NCBI GenBank assembly: GCA_964572855.1
Contig: CAZNGF010000028.1
Location: 1 to 33,599 of the forward strand
Direction: 5' to 3'
From: CAZNGF01 sp964572855
GTDB taxonomy: Bacteria; Bipolaricaulota; Bipolaricaulia; RBG-16-55-9; JAJCYT01
DNA: 33,599 nucleotides
Part shown: one piece after another, positions 5,716 through 13,572 of the stretch
How positions within the stretch are numbered: the first letter of the stretch is position 1
Layout: every line of letters begins with the position of its first letter
The notes under the pieces: model-generated
Databases searched by the model: none
What the model was told of the DNA's origin: nothing
The model's input: the letters and a program-made list of their open reading frames with translations, nothing else
Position numbers and translations under genes: made by a program

Positions 5716-8700
5716 TTAATTCCTCTCGGGTCGCTCCGCTTTGGCGGCCAGCGCCTCGAAGTCGAACACCTCGCCCATGGCCCCGAAGTTCGGCTCGTTT
5801 TGGAACGGTCGGCGCAGGTAGCGCGGCGCGTGGGCTTGCCCGTCTTGGACGCGCACCAAGGCCAGGATGAAGTCCTCCGGCTTGTTCAGCCCGGTCAGGA
5901 TTTGCGTCTTGGACACGAACACGCGCTTGGCGCCCTCCCCCTTGCCCTTGACCTCGATGAAGCGCATGTGGCCGGTCTCGGGGTCCTTGGACTCGATGTC
6001 GTAGCCGGGGTGGTTGGGCGGCATGGCCTTGGGTTCGTGGCCCAAGCTGCGCTCGGCTCCCATGACCGCCTCCATGGCCAGCGCCTCGATCTCCTGCCGG
6101 GTCTCGACGTCCGGGAAGGTGAGTTCCGGCGGGCCGCCCCGCTGCCGCAGCAATCCTATGGGAACGACCAGCGCGCCTCCAACCGCCACGGGCGGCCGGG
6201 TCTGCAGGTTGAGCGCCTGATTCAAGGCTTCCATGCGGGCCTTCAAGCGGCCTTGCAGCGCATCGGCGCGCTGGCGGGCGCGGGCCGAGTTGAGCTTGAA
6301 GTTCGACTTGCCCGCCAGCTCCTGCTCCTTGAGCTGGTTGGCCCGGCGGTCCCAGTAGTTGATCTCGTGGGTGAGGCGTTCTTTGACGGCCTTGCGCGTG
6401 GTCTCGACCCAGGCCGTGCGCCGCGCCTTGACCTCGCTCAGGTGCCGGGGGACAAGGCTTTCGACGGCGAAATCCAGCACGCGCGCTTCCAGGTCCCCCT
6501 TGAGCCAGTCGGCGCCCAGCTCGCGGCCGATCACGTCCATTTCTTCGCGGGTGGCCGGGCGGTAGTCGAGGTAGGGAGCGTAGCCGGCATCGTCGACCTC
6601 GCCCGCCTCGCCGATCGAGACGAACTGCAGCTGGCGCGAGATCAGGTGGCGCTTGTCGTCCTCGGCCGGCGCGCCGTCGAAGATGCTGTGTTCCAGGAAG
6701 AAGAGCGCGCGGATGGCCTCACCGTTGTCCTGCGGGTCGACCAACACCGTCCCCTGCTTCAGGACCTCGTGGTAGCGCTCCAGCACGACGTCGATGGTCG
6801 CGTTGAGTAGTGGGTGGCCGGGGCAGACGAACTCGGCGGTGGGCTTGTTGGGAACATGGATCAGGTCCTTTTCGAAGCAGACGCGCTCGTACTTGCTCAG
6901 CAGCGCGGCGCCGTGGCCGTGCTGGGCGTGGCGGTTGCGGATGGCCGAGGGGACGTGGGTCAGCTCGTAGCGGCCGGTCTCGCGCCGCCGCGCGCTTCCT
7001 CCCAGGCGCTTGAAGGCTTCTAGGAAGAAGTCGGCCACGTAATGGGGCTGGAGCCGGCGGGCCTGGGCACGGTCCAGATCCTCCTTGATGCGCATCACCT
7101 TGTCGACGCCGAGCGCGTCGGGAGCGAGCGCCTGCTCCTCGATCAGCTTGATCAGGCGCTCGTGGTCCAGCTCGCTGTCCACGGTCTCGTAGAGCTTCTG
7201 TTTGACCTCGGGCCGGTCGCCGTAGCGGATGGCCTCGATGAGCAGGTCCCGCAGCTTCTTCTCTTGGAACAGCGTCCCCAGCACGTTGAAGACGCGCCCC
7301 TGCAGCGCCGCGCTCTCGGCCTCCAGCTTCTTCAGCAGCCGGGAGAAGACCTCGCCCTCGCGCGTCTCGTCGGCGACCAGGTTCCACAGGTGGCACACCT
7401 CGGTCTGGCCGATGCGGTGGATGCGGCCGAAGCGCTGCTCGATGCGGTTGGGATTCCAGGGCAGGTCGTAGTTGATCATCAGGTGGGCGCGCTGCAGGTT
7501 GATGCCCTCGCCGGCCGCGTCGGTAGCCACCAGAATCTGCACGTCCTTGTTCTGCGTGAACTCCTGCTGGGCGTTGGCACGGTCCTCGCGCCGCATCCCG
7601 CCCGAGATGACTACGACGGCCTCGGGTCTGCCCACCAAGGTACGCAGGCGGGTGGCCAGGTACTTCACGGTGTCCAGATGTTCGGAGAAGATGACCAGCT
7701 TGCGCCGCACGCCGTCGGCGTCGAACATCTCCCGCTGGTTCAGCAACAGGGCCGACAGCTCCTCCCACTTGCGGTCCGTGTTGCTGGTGCGGACGCGCTT
7801 GGCCAGTTGCTCCAGGCGGGACAAGCTCTTGATCTCGGTTTCCAGCTCTGCGATGGTCTCCGCGGCCGTGGCCTGGTCGACCAAGCGTTCTTCCAGGGAC
7901 TCGACCTCGGCGTCGGGCGCGTCCTCTAGCTCGTCGAGCGCCTCGTCATCGAGTTCCGGCAGCTCGCCCCTCAGACGATGCAAGACTTCGGCGCCCCGTC
8001 TGTTGATCCGTTCCTCGTTGCGGCGCGCCTCCAGGCGCTCCCGCCTGCGGATCAGGGACTGGTAGATGGCCTCGGGCGAGGAGGCCAGCCGCCGCTGCAG
8101 GGTCGTGAGCGCGAAGCCCACCGTGTTGCCGCGCTTGCCCTGTCCCTCGCGCTTGAGGCGGTCGACGCGGTTCATCTCGTTGCGCACGTACTCGGTAACC
8201 TCGTGGTAGAGCGCCTCCTCCAGCTCCGAGAGCGTGTAGGTAACCGTGTAGGCGCGCCGCTCGGGAAAGAGCGGGGTGCCGTCGAACTTCTTCAGGTCCT
8301 CCTTCTGCATGCGCCGCATGAGGTCGGAGGCGTCCTTGTCGTGCCTGTCCGGCCGGTAGCGCCCCTCGAAGCGGTCGCCGTCCAGCAGGGAGAGGAAGAG
8401 CTGAAAATCCTCCTCCTTGCCGTTGTGGGGCGTGGCCGACATCAGCAGGAAGTGCCGGGTGAGCCGGCTCAGCAGCTCGCCGAGGCGGAAGCGTTTGGTG
8501 GTCTTCAACTCGTTGCCGAAGTAGTGGGCCGACATCTTGTGTGCCTCGTCGACGATCACCAGGTCCCAGTCCACGGCCTTGAGCTTGTCGGGGATGGCGT
8601 CGTCCCGGCTGAGCTGGTCCAGGCGGGCGATGGCCAGGTCGTAGTCCTGGAACACGTTGCCCGTCCTGGAGGTCTCCATCTTCTCGCGGGTGATGATCTC

Positions 8701-9237
8701 AAACCCCAGGTGGAACTTCTGCGCCAGTTCGTCCTGCCACTGCTCGACGAGGTTGCCGGGCACGACGATGAGGCAGCGCCGCACGTCCTCGCGCAGCAGC
8801 AGCTCGCGAACGAGCAGGCCGGCCATGATGGTCTTGCCGGCGCCGGGGTCGTCGGCCAGCAGGAAGTGCAGCGGCTGGCGCGGCAGCATCTCCTCGTAAA
8901 CCGCCTCGATCTGGTGGGGAAGCGGCTGGATCAGCGAGGTGTGGACGGCCAGTAACGGGTCGAACAGGTGCGCCAGCTCGATGCGTCGGGCCTCGGAGAC
9001 GAGCCGGAACACCGCGCCGTCGGCGTCGAAGCGCCAGGGCAGCCCCTCCTCGACGACCTCCAGGTCGGCCTCCTGGTCCCGGTAGACGAGCGTGTTGCTC
9101 ACCTGTCCCGCCTTGGTCTTGTAGGTGACCTCGGCGGCCGAGGTGCCGTACCACTTGATGTCGACCACCTGGACGGACTGGCCCGACAACACGCCCTCGA
9201 CCCACGCGCCGCGGTTGAGTTCCTCAAGCTTTGCCAA
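5716..9237 (-). CDS. DrmD-like SNF2/SF2 helicase with DUF3883 C-terminus
   Basis: A 1173-residue SNF2-type ATPase, first gene of the island operon. The N-terminal helicase core has DDPGAGKT (129-136), VIVDEAHKM (227-235) and LMSATPHNG (265-273). A Glu/Arg-rich coiled insertion spans about 395-480. The second RecA lobe has LVIFSEHLDTVKYLA (about 514), VATDAAGEGINLQRA (570-584) and QRFGRIHRIGQ (601-611). The C-terminus holds a DUF3883 domain (GYDIESKD, FIEVKGKG), common in NTPases of restriction-like systems. This layout matches the helicases of DISARM-like and DUF1156/DUF499 defence clusters. The start is the TTG at 9237, because GAAGGAAG precedes it and no in-frame ATG is close. Substrate and direction of translocation are unknown. 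Confidence 0.9.
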   Translation of the reverse strand: MAKLEELNRGAWVEGVLSGQSVQVVDIKWYGTSAAEVTYKTKAGQVSNTLVYRDQEADLEVVEEGLPWRFDADGAVFRLVSEARRIELAHLFDPLLAVHTSLIQPLPHQIEAVYEEMLPRQPLHFLLADDPGAGKTIMAGLLVRELLLREDVRRCLIVVPGNLVEQWQDELAQKFHLGFEIITREKMETSRTGNVFQDYDLAIARLDQLSRDDAIPDKLKAVDWDLVIVDEAHKMSAHYFGNELKTTKRFRLGELLSRLTRHFLLMSATPHNGKEEDFQLFLSLLDGDRFEGRYRPDRHDKDASDLMRRMQKEDLKKFDGTPLFPERRAYTVTYTLSELEEALYHEVTEYVRNEMNRVDRLKREGQGKRGNTVGFALTTLQRRLASSPEAIYQSLIRRRERLEARRNEERINRRGAEVLHRLRGELPELDDEALDELEDAPDAEVESLEERLVDQATAAETIAELETEIKSLSRLEQLAKRVRTSNTDRKWEELSALLLNQREMFDADGVRRKLVIFSEHLDTVKYLATRLRTLVGRPEAVVVISGGMRREDRANAQQEFTQNKDVQILVATDAAGEGINLQRAHLMINYDLPWNPNRIEQRFGRIHRIGQTEVCHLWNLVADETREGEVFSRLLKKLEAESAALQGRVFNVLGTLFQEKKLRDLLIEAIRYGDRPEVKQKLYETVDSELDHERLIKLIEEQALAPDALGVDKVMRIKEDLDRAQARRLQPHYVADFFLEAFKRLGGSARRRETGRYELTHVPSAIRNRHAQHGHGAALLSKYERVCFEKDLIHVPNKPTAEFVCPGHPLLNATIDVVLERYHEVLKQGTVLVDPQDNGEAIRALFFLEHSIFDGAPAEDDKRHLISRQLQFVSIGEAGEVDDAGYAPYLDYRPATREEMDVIGRELGADWLKGDLEARVLDFAVESLVPRHLSEVKARRTAWVETTRKAVKERLTHEINYWDRRANQLKEQELAGKSNFKLNSARARQRADALQGRLKARMEALNQALNLQTRPPVAVGGALVVPIGLLRQRGGPPELTFPDVETRQEIEALAMEAVMGAERSLGHEPKAMPPNHPGYDIESKDPETGHMRFIEVKGKGEGAKRVFVSKTQILTGLNKPEDFILALVRVQDGQAHAPRYLRRPFQNEPNFGAMGEVFDFEALAAKAERPERN

Positions 9238-9292
9238 GTCGGCTTCCTTCTGTGGTGAATGTCATGGACGGGTCATGCAATACAATTCAGCC

Positions 9293-9322
9293 ATTCTAGG
9301 TTGATCCCCTACCTGTGTTCAA
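9293..9322 (-). promoter_or_regulatory. Putative promoter of the island operon
   Basis: On the minus strand, TTGAAC (9322-9317), an 18-bp spacer and TAGAAT (9298-9293) lie about 55 bases before the helicase start. It is on the island side of the tRNA, so the island brings its own promoter. Confidence 0.45.
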
Positions 9323-9435
9323 GGGCGCAATCAGTGGCAAAGCCGATACCTAATCGGGAGAGAGGCCCCCATCAGCCCGCGGTGGCCGATAGGAGAGGAT
9401 GTGTCAGACGGAAGAAGTGCTTCAAAAGCGAGGCC

Positions 9436-9489
9436 GTGGTGCGCCCGAGAGGACTCGAACCTCTGACTTCTTGCTCCGGAGGCAAGCGC
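9436..9489 (-). repeat. 54-bp direct repeat, tRNA-proximal attachment site
   Basis: Identical to 624-677. It covers the tRNA-Arg 3' part from the anticodon stem to one base past CCA. The two copies are 8.8 kb apart in direct orientation and bracket the helicase, HicAB, ATPase and methyltransferase genes. Confidence 0.9.
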
Positions 9490-9513
9490 TCTAATCCACT
9501 GAGCTACGGGCGC
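9437..9513 (-). tRNA. tRNA-Arg (anticodon CCG), CCA encoded
   Basis: The cloverleaf is complete: acceptor stem GCGCCCG/CGGGCGC, D-arm GCTC...GAGC, anticodon stem CTTGC/GCAAG around loop CTCCGGA with anticodon CCG, T-arm with GGTTCGAGTCC, discriminator A, and genomic CCA at 9439-9437. It reads CGG codons. Its 3' part is duplicated at 624-677, which marks it as the integration target of the island downstream of it. Confidence 0.96.
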
Positions 9514-9523
9514 GCGCTTCCCC

Positions 9524-9552
9524 ATTGTAGATGGGTCTTGCCGGGCTGTCAA
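9524..9552 (-). promoter_or_regulatory. Promoter of tRNA-Arg
   Basis: TTGACA (9552-9547), a 17-bp spacer and TACAAT (9529-9524) on the minus strand end ten bases before the mature tRNA 5' end. Both boxes are near consensus, so the intact tRNA gene keeps its native promoter after island insertion. Confidence 0.75.
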
Positions 9553-9575
9553 CGCGGCGTTGGCGCGCTTGAGCG

Positions 9576-10367
9576 CTAGAGCGCCCGCCACGCCTCAAGC
9601 ATGGTCCGCACGCGCGCAGGGTCGACCGGATGGGTCGGGACGCCGTCGCGTTTGAGGGCCGTGCCCACGATGAAGCCGTCGGCGTGCGGGGCCAGGGTTG
9701 AAAGCGACTCGGGCGTGACGCCGCTGCCGAGCCAGACCGGCGCCTCCCCGGCCGCGGCCTTGACGGCTTGCAGGCGCTCGGGGTCGACCGGCTGCCCCGT
9801 GCCCGCGCCCGAGACCACCAGGATATCGGCCAGGCCGCGCTGGACGGCGTCCTTGACCTCGTCCTGGAGCGGGTAATCCGCCAGCGGCGCGGAGTGTTTG
9901 ACGGCGACGTCGGCCACGACCCGCACGTCCGCGCCCAGCTCCCGGCGGTAGCGCAGCAGCTCGTGGGCGATGCCCTGGACGATGCCCTGGTCCGTCACGC
10001 GCGCGCCCGTGAGCACGTTGACGCGCACGAAGGCCGCCCCGGCCGCCGCGGCCACGGCCAGCGCGCTCAGGCCGTCGTTGCGCAACACGTTGATTCCCAG
10101 CGGCAGATCGCAGGCGCGCCGCACGGCCAGCGCCAGCGCGCTCAGGTGCGTGGCCGTGTGCGTCGGGACGCGCCCGGGGAAGAAGGGCGCGTCGCCGAAG
10201 TTCTCGAGCAGGAGCGCGTGGACGCCGCCCTGCGAGAGCGCCTCGGCATCCCGCAGCACGGCGCGCTCGACCGCCGCGAAGTCGCCGCCGTAGCGGGGCG
10301 AGCCCGGCAGCGGCGGCGCGTGCAGCATGCCGATGACCGGCTTGGCGACGTCGACGAGCGCGCTCAT
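9576..10367 (-). CDS. BtpA-family TIM-barrel protein
   Basis: A 263-residue protein of the BtpA/SgcQ family. Blocks visible are VIGMLHAPPLPGSPRYGG (about 10-27), ALLLENFGDAPF (about 50-61), GINVLRNDGLSAL (about 94-106), FVRVNVLTGARVTDQGI, DVAVKHSAPL and VVSGAGTG, with the GxxxLGSGVTPE phosphate-binding-like end. In cyanobacteria BtpA is needed for photosystem I accumulation, but homologues are widespread in non-photosynthetic bacteria and archaea, some in sugar operons, and the reaction is unknown. The ATG overlaps the preceding gene's stop (ATGA), suggesting translational coupling with the exported protein upstream. Confidence 0.88.
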   Translation of the reverse strand: MSALVDVAKPVIGMLHAPPLPGSPRYGGDFAAVERAVLRDAEALSQGGVHALLLENFGDAPFFPGRVPTHTATHLSALALAVRRACDLPLGINVLRNDGLSALAVAAAAGAAFVRVNVLTGARVTDQGIVQGIAHELLRYRRELGADVRVVADVAVKHSAPLADYPLQDEVKDAVQRGLADILVVSGAGTGQPVDPERLQAVKAAAGEAPVWLGSGVTPESLSTLAPHADGFIVGTALKRDGVPTHPVDPARVRTMLEAWRAL

Positions 10368-11032
10368 AGCGGGAGCCTTGTTTGCACCACCAGGAAGGGA
10401 CCGCCCAGGTCTGCCGGGGGACCCGCAAAGGCCAGCAGGCCGAACGGGTTGGAAAACCCGCTGGTCTGGCGCCAGCCCGAGAGCCAGGGCGTCCAGAGGT
10501 AGCCGCCCCAGACCCGAAGCAGGAAGTCGCTGCCCGTCACCGCCAGCTCGTACTGCAGGTAGGGCGCCAACCACGCGCCCCAGCGGTAGACCTGGGAGAG
10601 CTGGCCGCGCGTGGGTTGGAGCACGGCGTCGAAGTCGAGTGCGAGCCCCTTGCGGACCGCCAATTGCGCCCAGTTGGCCCCGCCGGCCGCGCCGGCGCTG
10701 AGCCGGCCCGCCCGCAGCGGGCGCACGGTCCAGTCCAGCACGCCGCCCAGGTAGAGCCCGTCGAGCGAGACCTCGTCGCCGCCGCGCAGGTTCCAAACCA
10801 GCCCCGTCAGCCCCCAGCCCCAGCGCGCGTCCTCTTGCGGGAAAAGCGCCGACCATCCCTGCACGGGGGTGCCCTCCGGCAGGGCGCGGTAGCCTTCGGA
10901 TTCGAGTCGTTCGTTGAGGTCGGACAAGTCTAGCATCATCCAGCCCACGCCCGGCGCCGAGTCCGGCGACTGGGCGCTTGCGGGGGACGCGGCGACCGCG
11001 AGCAGCAGCAGCGACGCCAACACGGATTTCAT
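10364..11032 (-). CDS. Exported protein with possible beta-barrel character
   Basis: A 222-residue protein with a clear signal peptide (MKSVLASLLLLAVAASPASA, then QSPD). The ATG at 11032 has GGAGG five bases upstream; the GTG two codons earlier is a poorer start. The mature part has many short alternating stretches rich in Trp, Tyr, Leu and Gly (WGWGLTGLVWNLRGG, VSLDGLYLGGVLDW, LLRVWGGYLWTPWLSGW) and ends in a hydrophobic strand LVVQTRLPL, suggesting a small outer-membrane barrel or periplasmic beta protein. I do not recognise a named family. It is co-transcribed with BtpA by start/stop overlap. Confidence 0.7.
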   Translation of the reverse strand: MKSVLASLLLLAVAASPASAQSPDSAPGVGWMMLDLSDLNERLESEGYRALPEGTPVQGWSALFPQEDARWGWGLTGLVWNLRGGDEVSLDGLYLGGVLDWTVRPLRAGRLSAGAAGGANWAQLAVRKGLALDFDAVLQPTRGQLSQVYRWGAWLAPYLQYELAVTGSDFLLRVWGGYLWTPWLSGWRQTSGFSNPFGLLAFAGPPADLGGPFLVVQTRLPL

Positions 11033-11084
11033 GGCCACCTCCGGACGGCAAGTGTAGCGGAGGGGGCGCGGCTTTCCAACCGCT

Positions 11085-11585
11085 TCAGGCGTGGAGCGTT
11101 TCGCCCTCCGGCGCGGCGCGCGGCGCCCGCCCGTTGGCCGCGGCGCCGAAGCGCGCCTCGAGTTGGCGGTGTCGGAAGGCGAAGATGCGCTCCAGGTCGG
11201 GACCCACGAACCACCATTGGACCAGGGCCCCGCCGGGCACGGCGTAGTCCACGCGGTCGCGCACCAGCGTGCCGCCGTCGCGCGCCTCGAAGCTGTGCTC
11301 GTGGACCCAGCGCCGATAGGGTCCCTTGCGCTGCGCGTCCACGAAGCGGTGGGGCGGGTCCCAGGCCGTGATCTCGCTGCGCCAACGCAGCGGCAGGCCG
11401 CGCACCCGCAGCTTGTAGTCGATCAAGAGCCCCGCGCGCATGTCGAGCGGGCCGGGGGTGTGCAGCTCGAACTTGAGCCAGGGCGGGGTGAGCGCCTCCA
11501 GGTTGTGCGCGTCGGCGAAGAACGGGAACACCTGGTCCAGCGGTGCGGGCAGCCAGAGTTCGGTCTTCAACTGAAATGTTTTCAT
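11085..11585 (-). CDS. SRPBCC-family (START/Bet v1-like) protein
   Basis: A 166-residue protein starting MKTFQLKTELWLPAPLDQVF, with FFADAHNLEALTPPWLKFEL and W-containing beta strands (RWRSEITAWDPPHRFVD, WVHEHSFEARDGGTLVRDRVDY) typical of the cyclase/dehydrase-like SRPBCC group. This fold binds hydrophobic ligands, but no ligand is predicted. Its ATG follows the TGA of the SDR gene by one base, so the two are coupled. SRPBCC plus TIGR01777 SDR pairs are frequent in bacteria, including light-induced gene clusters, as I recall. The last 20 or so residues are a disordered Ala/Pro-rich tail. Confidence 0.88.
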   Translation of the reverse strand: MKTFQLKTELWLPAPLDQVFPFFADAHNLEALTPPWLKFELHTPGPLDMRAGLLIDYKLRVRGLPLRWRSEITAWDPPHRFVDAQRKGPYRRWVHEHSFEARDGGTLVRDRVDYAVPGGALVQWWFVGPDLERIFAFRHRQLEARFGAAANGRAPRAAPEGETLHA

Positions 11586-11586
11586 C

Positions 11587-12498
11587 TCAACCTCGTTGCA
11601 GACAATCCCGCAGGGCAGGTTCGAGCTCGGGGTGGGCGAACGCGTAGCCGTCTCGCTGTGCCCGCTCGGGGACGACCCGCTTGCTCCCCAGCAGCTCGTT
11701 GGAGAACTCGCCCAGCACGAGCTTGAGCGCGAACGCCGGGGCGGGCAGAAAGGCCGGCCGCTTCAGAACGCGGCCCAGCGTTTTGGCGAAGTCGCGCTGG
11801 CGCACCGGTTCCGGCGCGGTCGCGTTGACCGGGCCGGACAGCTCGCCGTCGAGCGCGCGTCGAATCAGGCCCGCCACGTCGTCGCGGTGGACCCAGGACC
11901 ACCACTGCCGTCCCGAGCCCAGCGGCCCGCCGGCCCCGAGCTTGAAGGGCAGCAGCATGGCGTCCAACGCCCCGCCGCCGGGCCCCAGCACGATCCCGAT
12001 GCGGGGGCGCACGACGCGCACGCCGGCTTCCTCGGCGCGCATCGCCTGCGCCTCCCAGTCGCGGCAGACGCGGGCCAGGAAGTCGTCCCCCGGCTCGGCC
12101 TCCTCGCTCAGGGTCTCCTCGCCGCGGTCGCCGTAGTAGCCGACCGCGCTGGCCGAGACGAGCACCTCGGGCTTGCGGTCCAGCTTGGCGATCACCTCGA
12201 CCAGGTGCTTCGTGCCCAGCGCGCGCGTCTCGTAGATCAGCTCTTTCTTGGCCGCGGTCCAGCGCCCCGAGACGCTCTCGCCGGCCAGGTGCACGACCGC
12301 GTCCGCCCCCTCGAGCGCCTCGCGCGGCGCGTACTCGCGCACGGCGTGCCAGGGGTGGGCCGCGCTCAGCGCGGGTAGCGTCTCTTGCGCGCTGTCCGGG
12401 TCGCGCGTCAGGGCGACGAGTTCGTGCCCGTCGGCGGCCAACATCTGGCAGAGCCGCCGGCCGATGAAGCCGGTGGCTCCCGTCAAAACGATTTTCAT
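11587..12498 (-). CDS. TIGR01777-family NAD(P)-binding epimerase-like SDR (YfcH/SDR39U1)
   Basis: A 303-residue extended SDR. The nucleotide-binding motif TGATGFIGRRL (6-16) is at the N-terminus. ADAVVHLAGESVSGRWTAAKK, STRALGT-like ETRALGTKHLVE, and the active-site region VSASAVGYYGDRG (Ser/Tyr of the family) follow, then RVCRDWEAQAMRAE, VRPRIGIVLGPGGGAL and WSWVHRDDVAGLI. The end ELLGSKRVVPERAQRDGYAF is the conserved DUF1731 region. Substrate is unknown for the family. The ATG overlaps the stop of a small upstream membrane-protein frame (ATGA) and its stop is one base before the SRPBCC gene, so three frames are coupled. Confidence 0.92.
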   Translation of the reverse strand: MKIVLTGATGFIGRRLCQMLAADGHELVALTRDPDSAQETLPALSAAHPWHAVREYAPREALEGADAVVHLAGESVSGRWTAAKKELIYETRALGTKHLVEVIAKLDRKPEVLVSASAVGYYGDRGEETLSEEAEPGDDFLARVCRDWEAQAMRAEEAGVRVVRPRIGIVLGPGGGALDAMLLPFKLGAGGPLGSGRQWWSWVHRDDVAGLIRRALDGELSGPVNATAPEPVRQRDFAKTLGRVLKRPAFLPAPAFALKLVLGEFSNELLGSKRVVPERAQRDGYAFAHPELEPALRDCLQRG

Positions 12499-12666
12499 TT
12501 GAGAATCACCCAGGCCATTGTAGCAGCGGCCAGTCCCCCGAGCGCAATCCAGACCGCGTGGAGCCAACCGGGACCGCCCTCGACCTCGTGGAAGCGCGCC
12601 GGCGGCCACGGCCAGGAGCAGGACGAGTCCCCAGGCCAGCGGGTGGGCGCGTGTGATCGCGTGCAC
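12495..12666 (-). pseudogene. Small membrane protein, frameshifted
   Basis: A GTG at 12666 preceded by AAAGGA begins VHAITRAHPLAWGLVLLLAV, one membrane helix. The frame then turns Arg-rich, while the neighbouring frame gives RFHEVEGGPGWLHAVWIALG and a second helix ending AWVILK, with its TGA overlapping the ATG of the SDR gene. Start and stop are 172 bases apart, one more than a multiple of three, so a single-base change near 12600 joins both halves into a protein of about 57 residues with two helices. It could be a real mutation or an assembly error. Confidence 0.5.
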
Positions 12667-12691
12667 GTTGGTCCTTTCCGTGCAGGAAGGT

Positions 12692-12723
12692 GGGGCCGGG
12701 AACGCAGCGGCTCCCGGCACCCC
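12692..12723 (-). terminator. Hairpin after the DUF4397 gene
   Basis: GGGGCCGGGA (12692-12701) pairs with TCCCGGC-A-CCCC (12712-12723) around a ten-base loop, with a one-base bulge. It starts about 20 bases beyond the DUF4397 stop on the minus strand. Only a weak T content follows, so termination may be partial. Confidence 0.4.
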
Positions 12724-12743
12724 CAAGGAGGTTGCGTGCCTCG

Positions 12744-13502
12744 TCAGAGGCGCCAGATCGCGGCCAGCGCGAGCGCGCCGGCCAGCGCCAGCATGCTTGC
12801 CAGTGAAATCAACCCGTTCCGATCCATGGCGGCGCGCTGGGCGGCCAACTCGCCGTCCACCGCGGGCAGGGCGGCCAGCGTGTCGTTGCCGGCCAGGCCG
12901 ATCGCGAAGACCGTGTAGGTCTTGCCGGCCTGCAGCGTCACGCCCGGCACGCTCAGCGCCACGGTGTCCGTGCCGCTCAGGCGGACCTCGAGATCGAAGC
13001 TGCCCGGCTCGACGCCCAGGTAAGCACCCGCCTCGCGGAAGCTCACGTTCTCGAACAAGACGGGCCCGCCGGCCACGGCCACGTCCACCGCCGGGGCGTC
13101 CGGCGAGGCGTGGACGAAGCGCACCTCGGCCTGGTCCATCGCCGGCGCGCGGTCGTCGACCAGCACGACCGGACTCAGATCGTCGGCGCCCAGCAGGCCC
13201 GTGGCCGCCACGGTGTAGGCCGTCCCGGCCTCGAGCGCGACGGTGGCGTCGATCACGATGGGGTCGGTTTGACCCGCGGGACTCACCTGGATGCGATATT
13301 CGCCGGCGGGCAAGCTCAGGTAGTCGCTGAGCGCCTGAAAGGGCACATCGGTCAGCGTGCGCTCGCCGTTCACCCAGATGTCGACGGCCGGCGCGTCGGG
13401 CGACAGGTGGGCCACGCGCAGTTGCGCGGTGTCCTGCGCCAGCGCGGCGAAACCGAACAGAACCACCAGCATAAGGCTCAAAGCAACGGAAATGCGGTTC
13501 AT
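12744..13502 (-). CDS. Secreted or anchored DUF4397 domain protein
   Basis: A 252-residue protein with a signal peptide (MNRISVALSLMLVVLFGFAALAQ) and two tandem DUF4397 units, each opening with the hallmark LRVAHLSPDAPAVDIWVNG (28-46) or VRFVHASPDAPAVDVAVAG (about 127-145) and continuing through a YLSLPAGEYRI/YLGVEPGSFDLEV strand. A C-terminal hydrophobic segment (LISLASMLALAGALALAAIW) after Arg/Asp probably anchors it to the membrane. Function of the domain is unknown; it is an Ig-like extracellular module. It has its own near-consensus promoter 220 bases upstream, shared back-to-back with the B12-binding regulator, which makes it the best candidate target of that regulator. Confidence 0.88.
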   Translation of the reverse strand: MNRISVALSLMLVVLFGFAALAQDTAQLRVAHLSPDAPAVDIWVNGERTLTDVPFQALSDYLSLPAGEYRIQVSPAGQTDPIVIDATVALEAGTAYTVAATGLLGADDLSPVVLVDDRAPAMDQAEVRFVHASPDAPAVDVAVAGGPVLFENVSFREAGAYLGVEPGSFDLEVRLSGTDTVALSVPGVTLQAGKTYTVFAIGLAGNDTLAALPAVDGELAAQRAAMDRNGLISLASMLALAGALALAAIWRL

Positions 13503-13572
13503 TTGACAAGTTCCTTTCGTGTGCGTTAGTGTTTGGGCTGTCCGCTTCTTTCAACGGCCGGGGCTGGGTTCC

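Noticed and set aside
5527..9258. Long plus-strand open frames opposite the helicase gene
   Set aside because: They are GC-driven shadows: composition is Val/Leu/Gln/His-rich without motifs, and the minus strand has complete helicase motifs throughout.
678..9435. An integrase or recombinase inside the island
   Set aside because: None of the frames shows tyrosine recombinase (R-H-R-Y) or serine recombinase features; the 198-base gap beside the tRNA holds only a promoter.
624..9489. A complete DISARM system
   Set aside because: Only the helicase resembles DrmD; no DrmA, DrmB or DrmC genes are present, and the methyltransferase is incomplete and of DUF1156 type.
9576..11051. A 491-residue single frame covering BtpA and the gene upstream
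   Set aside because: The front part is an Arg/Pro-rich shadow of the exported protein gene; BtpA starts at 10367 with the stop/start overlap.
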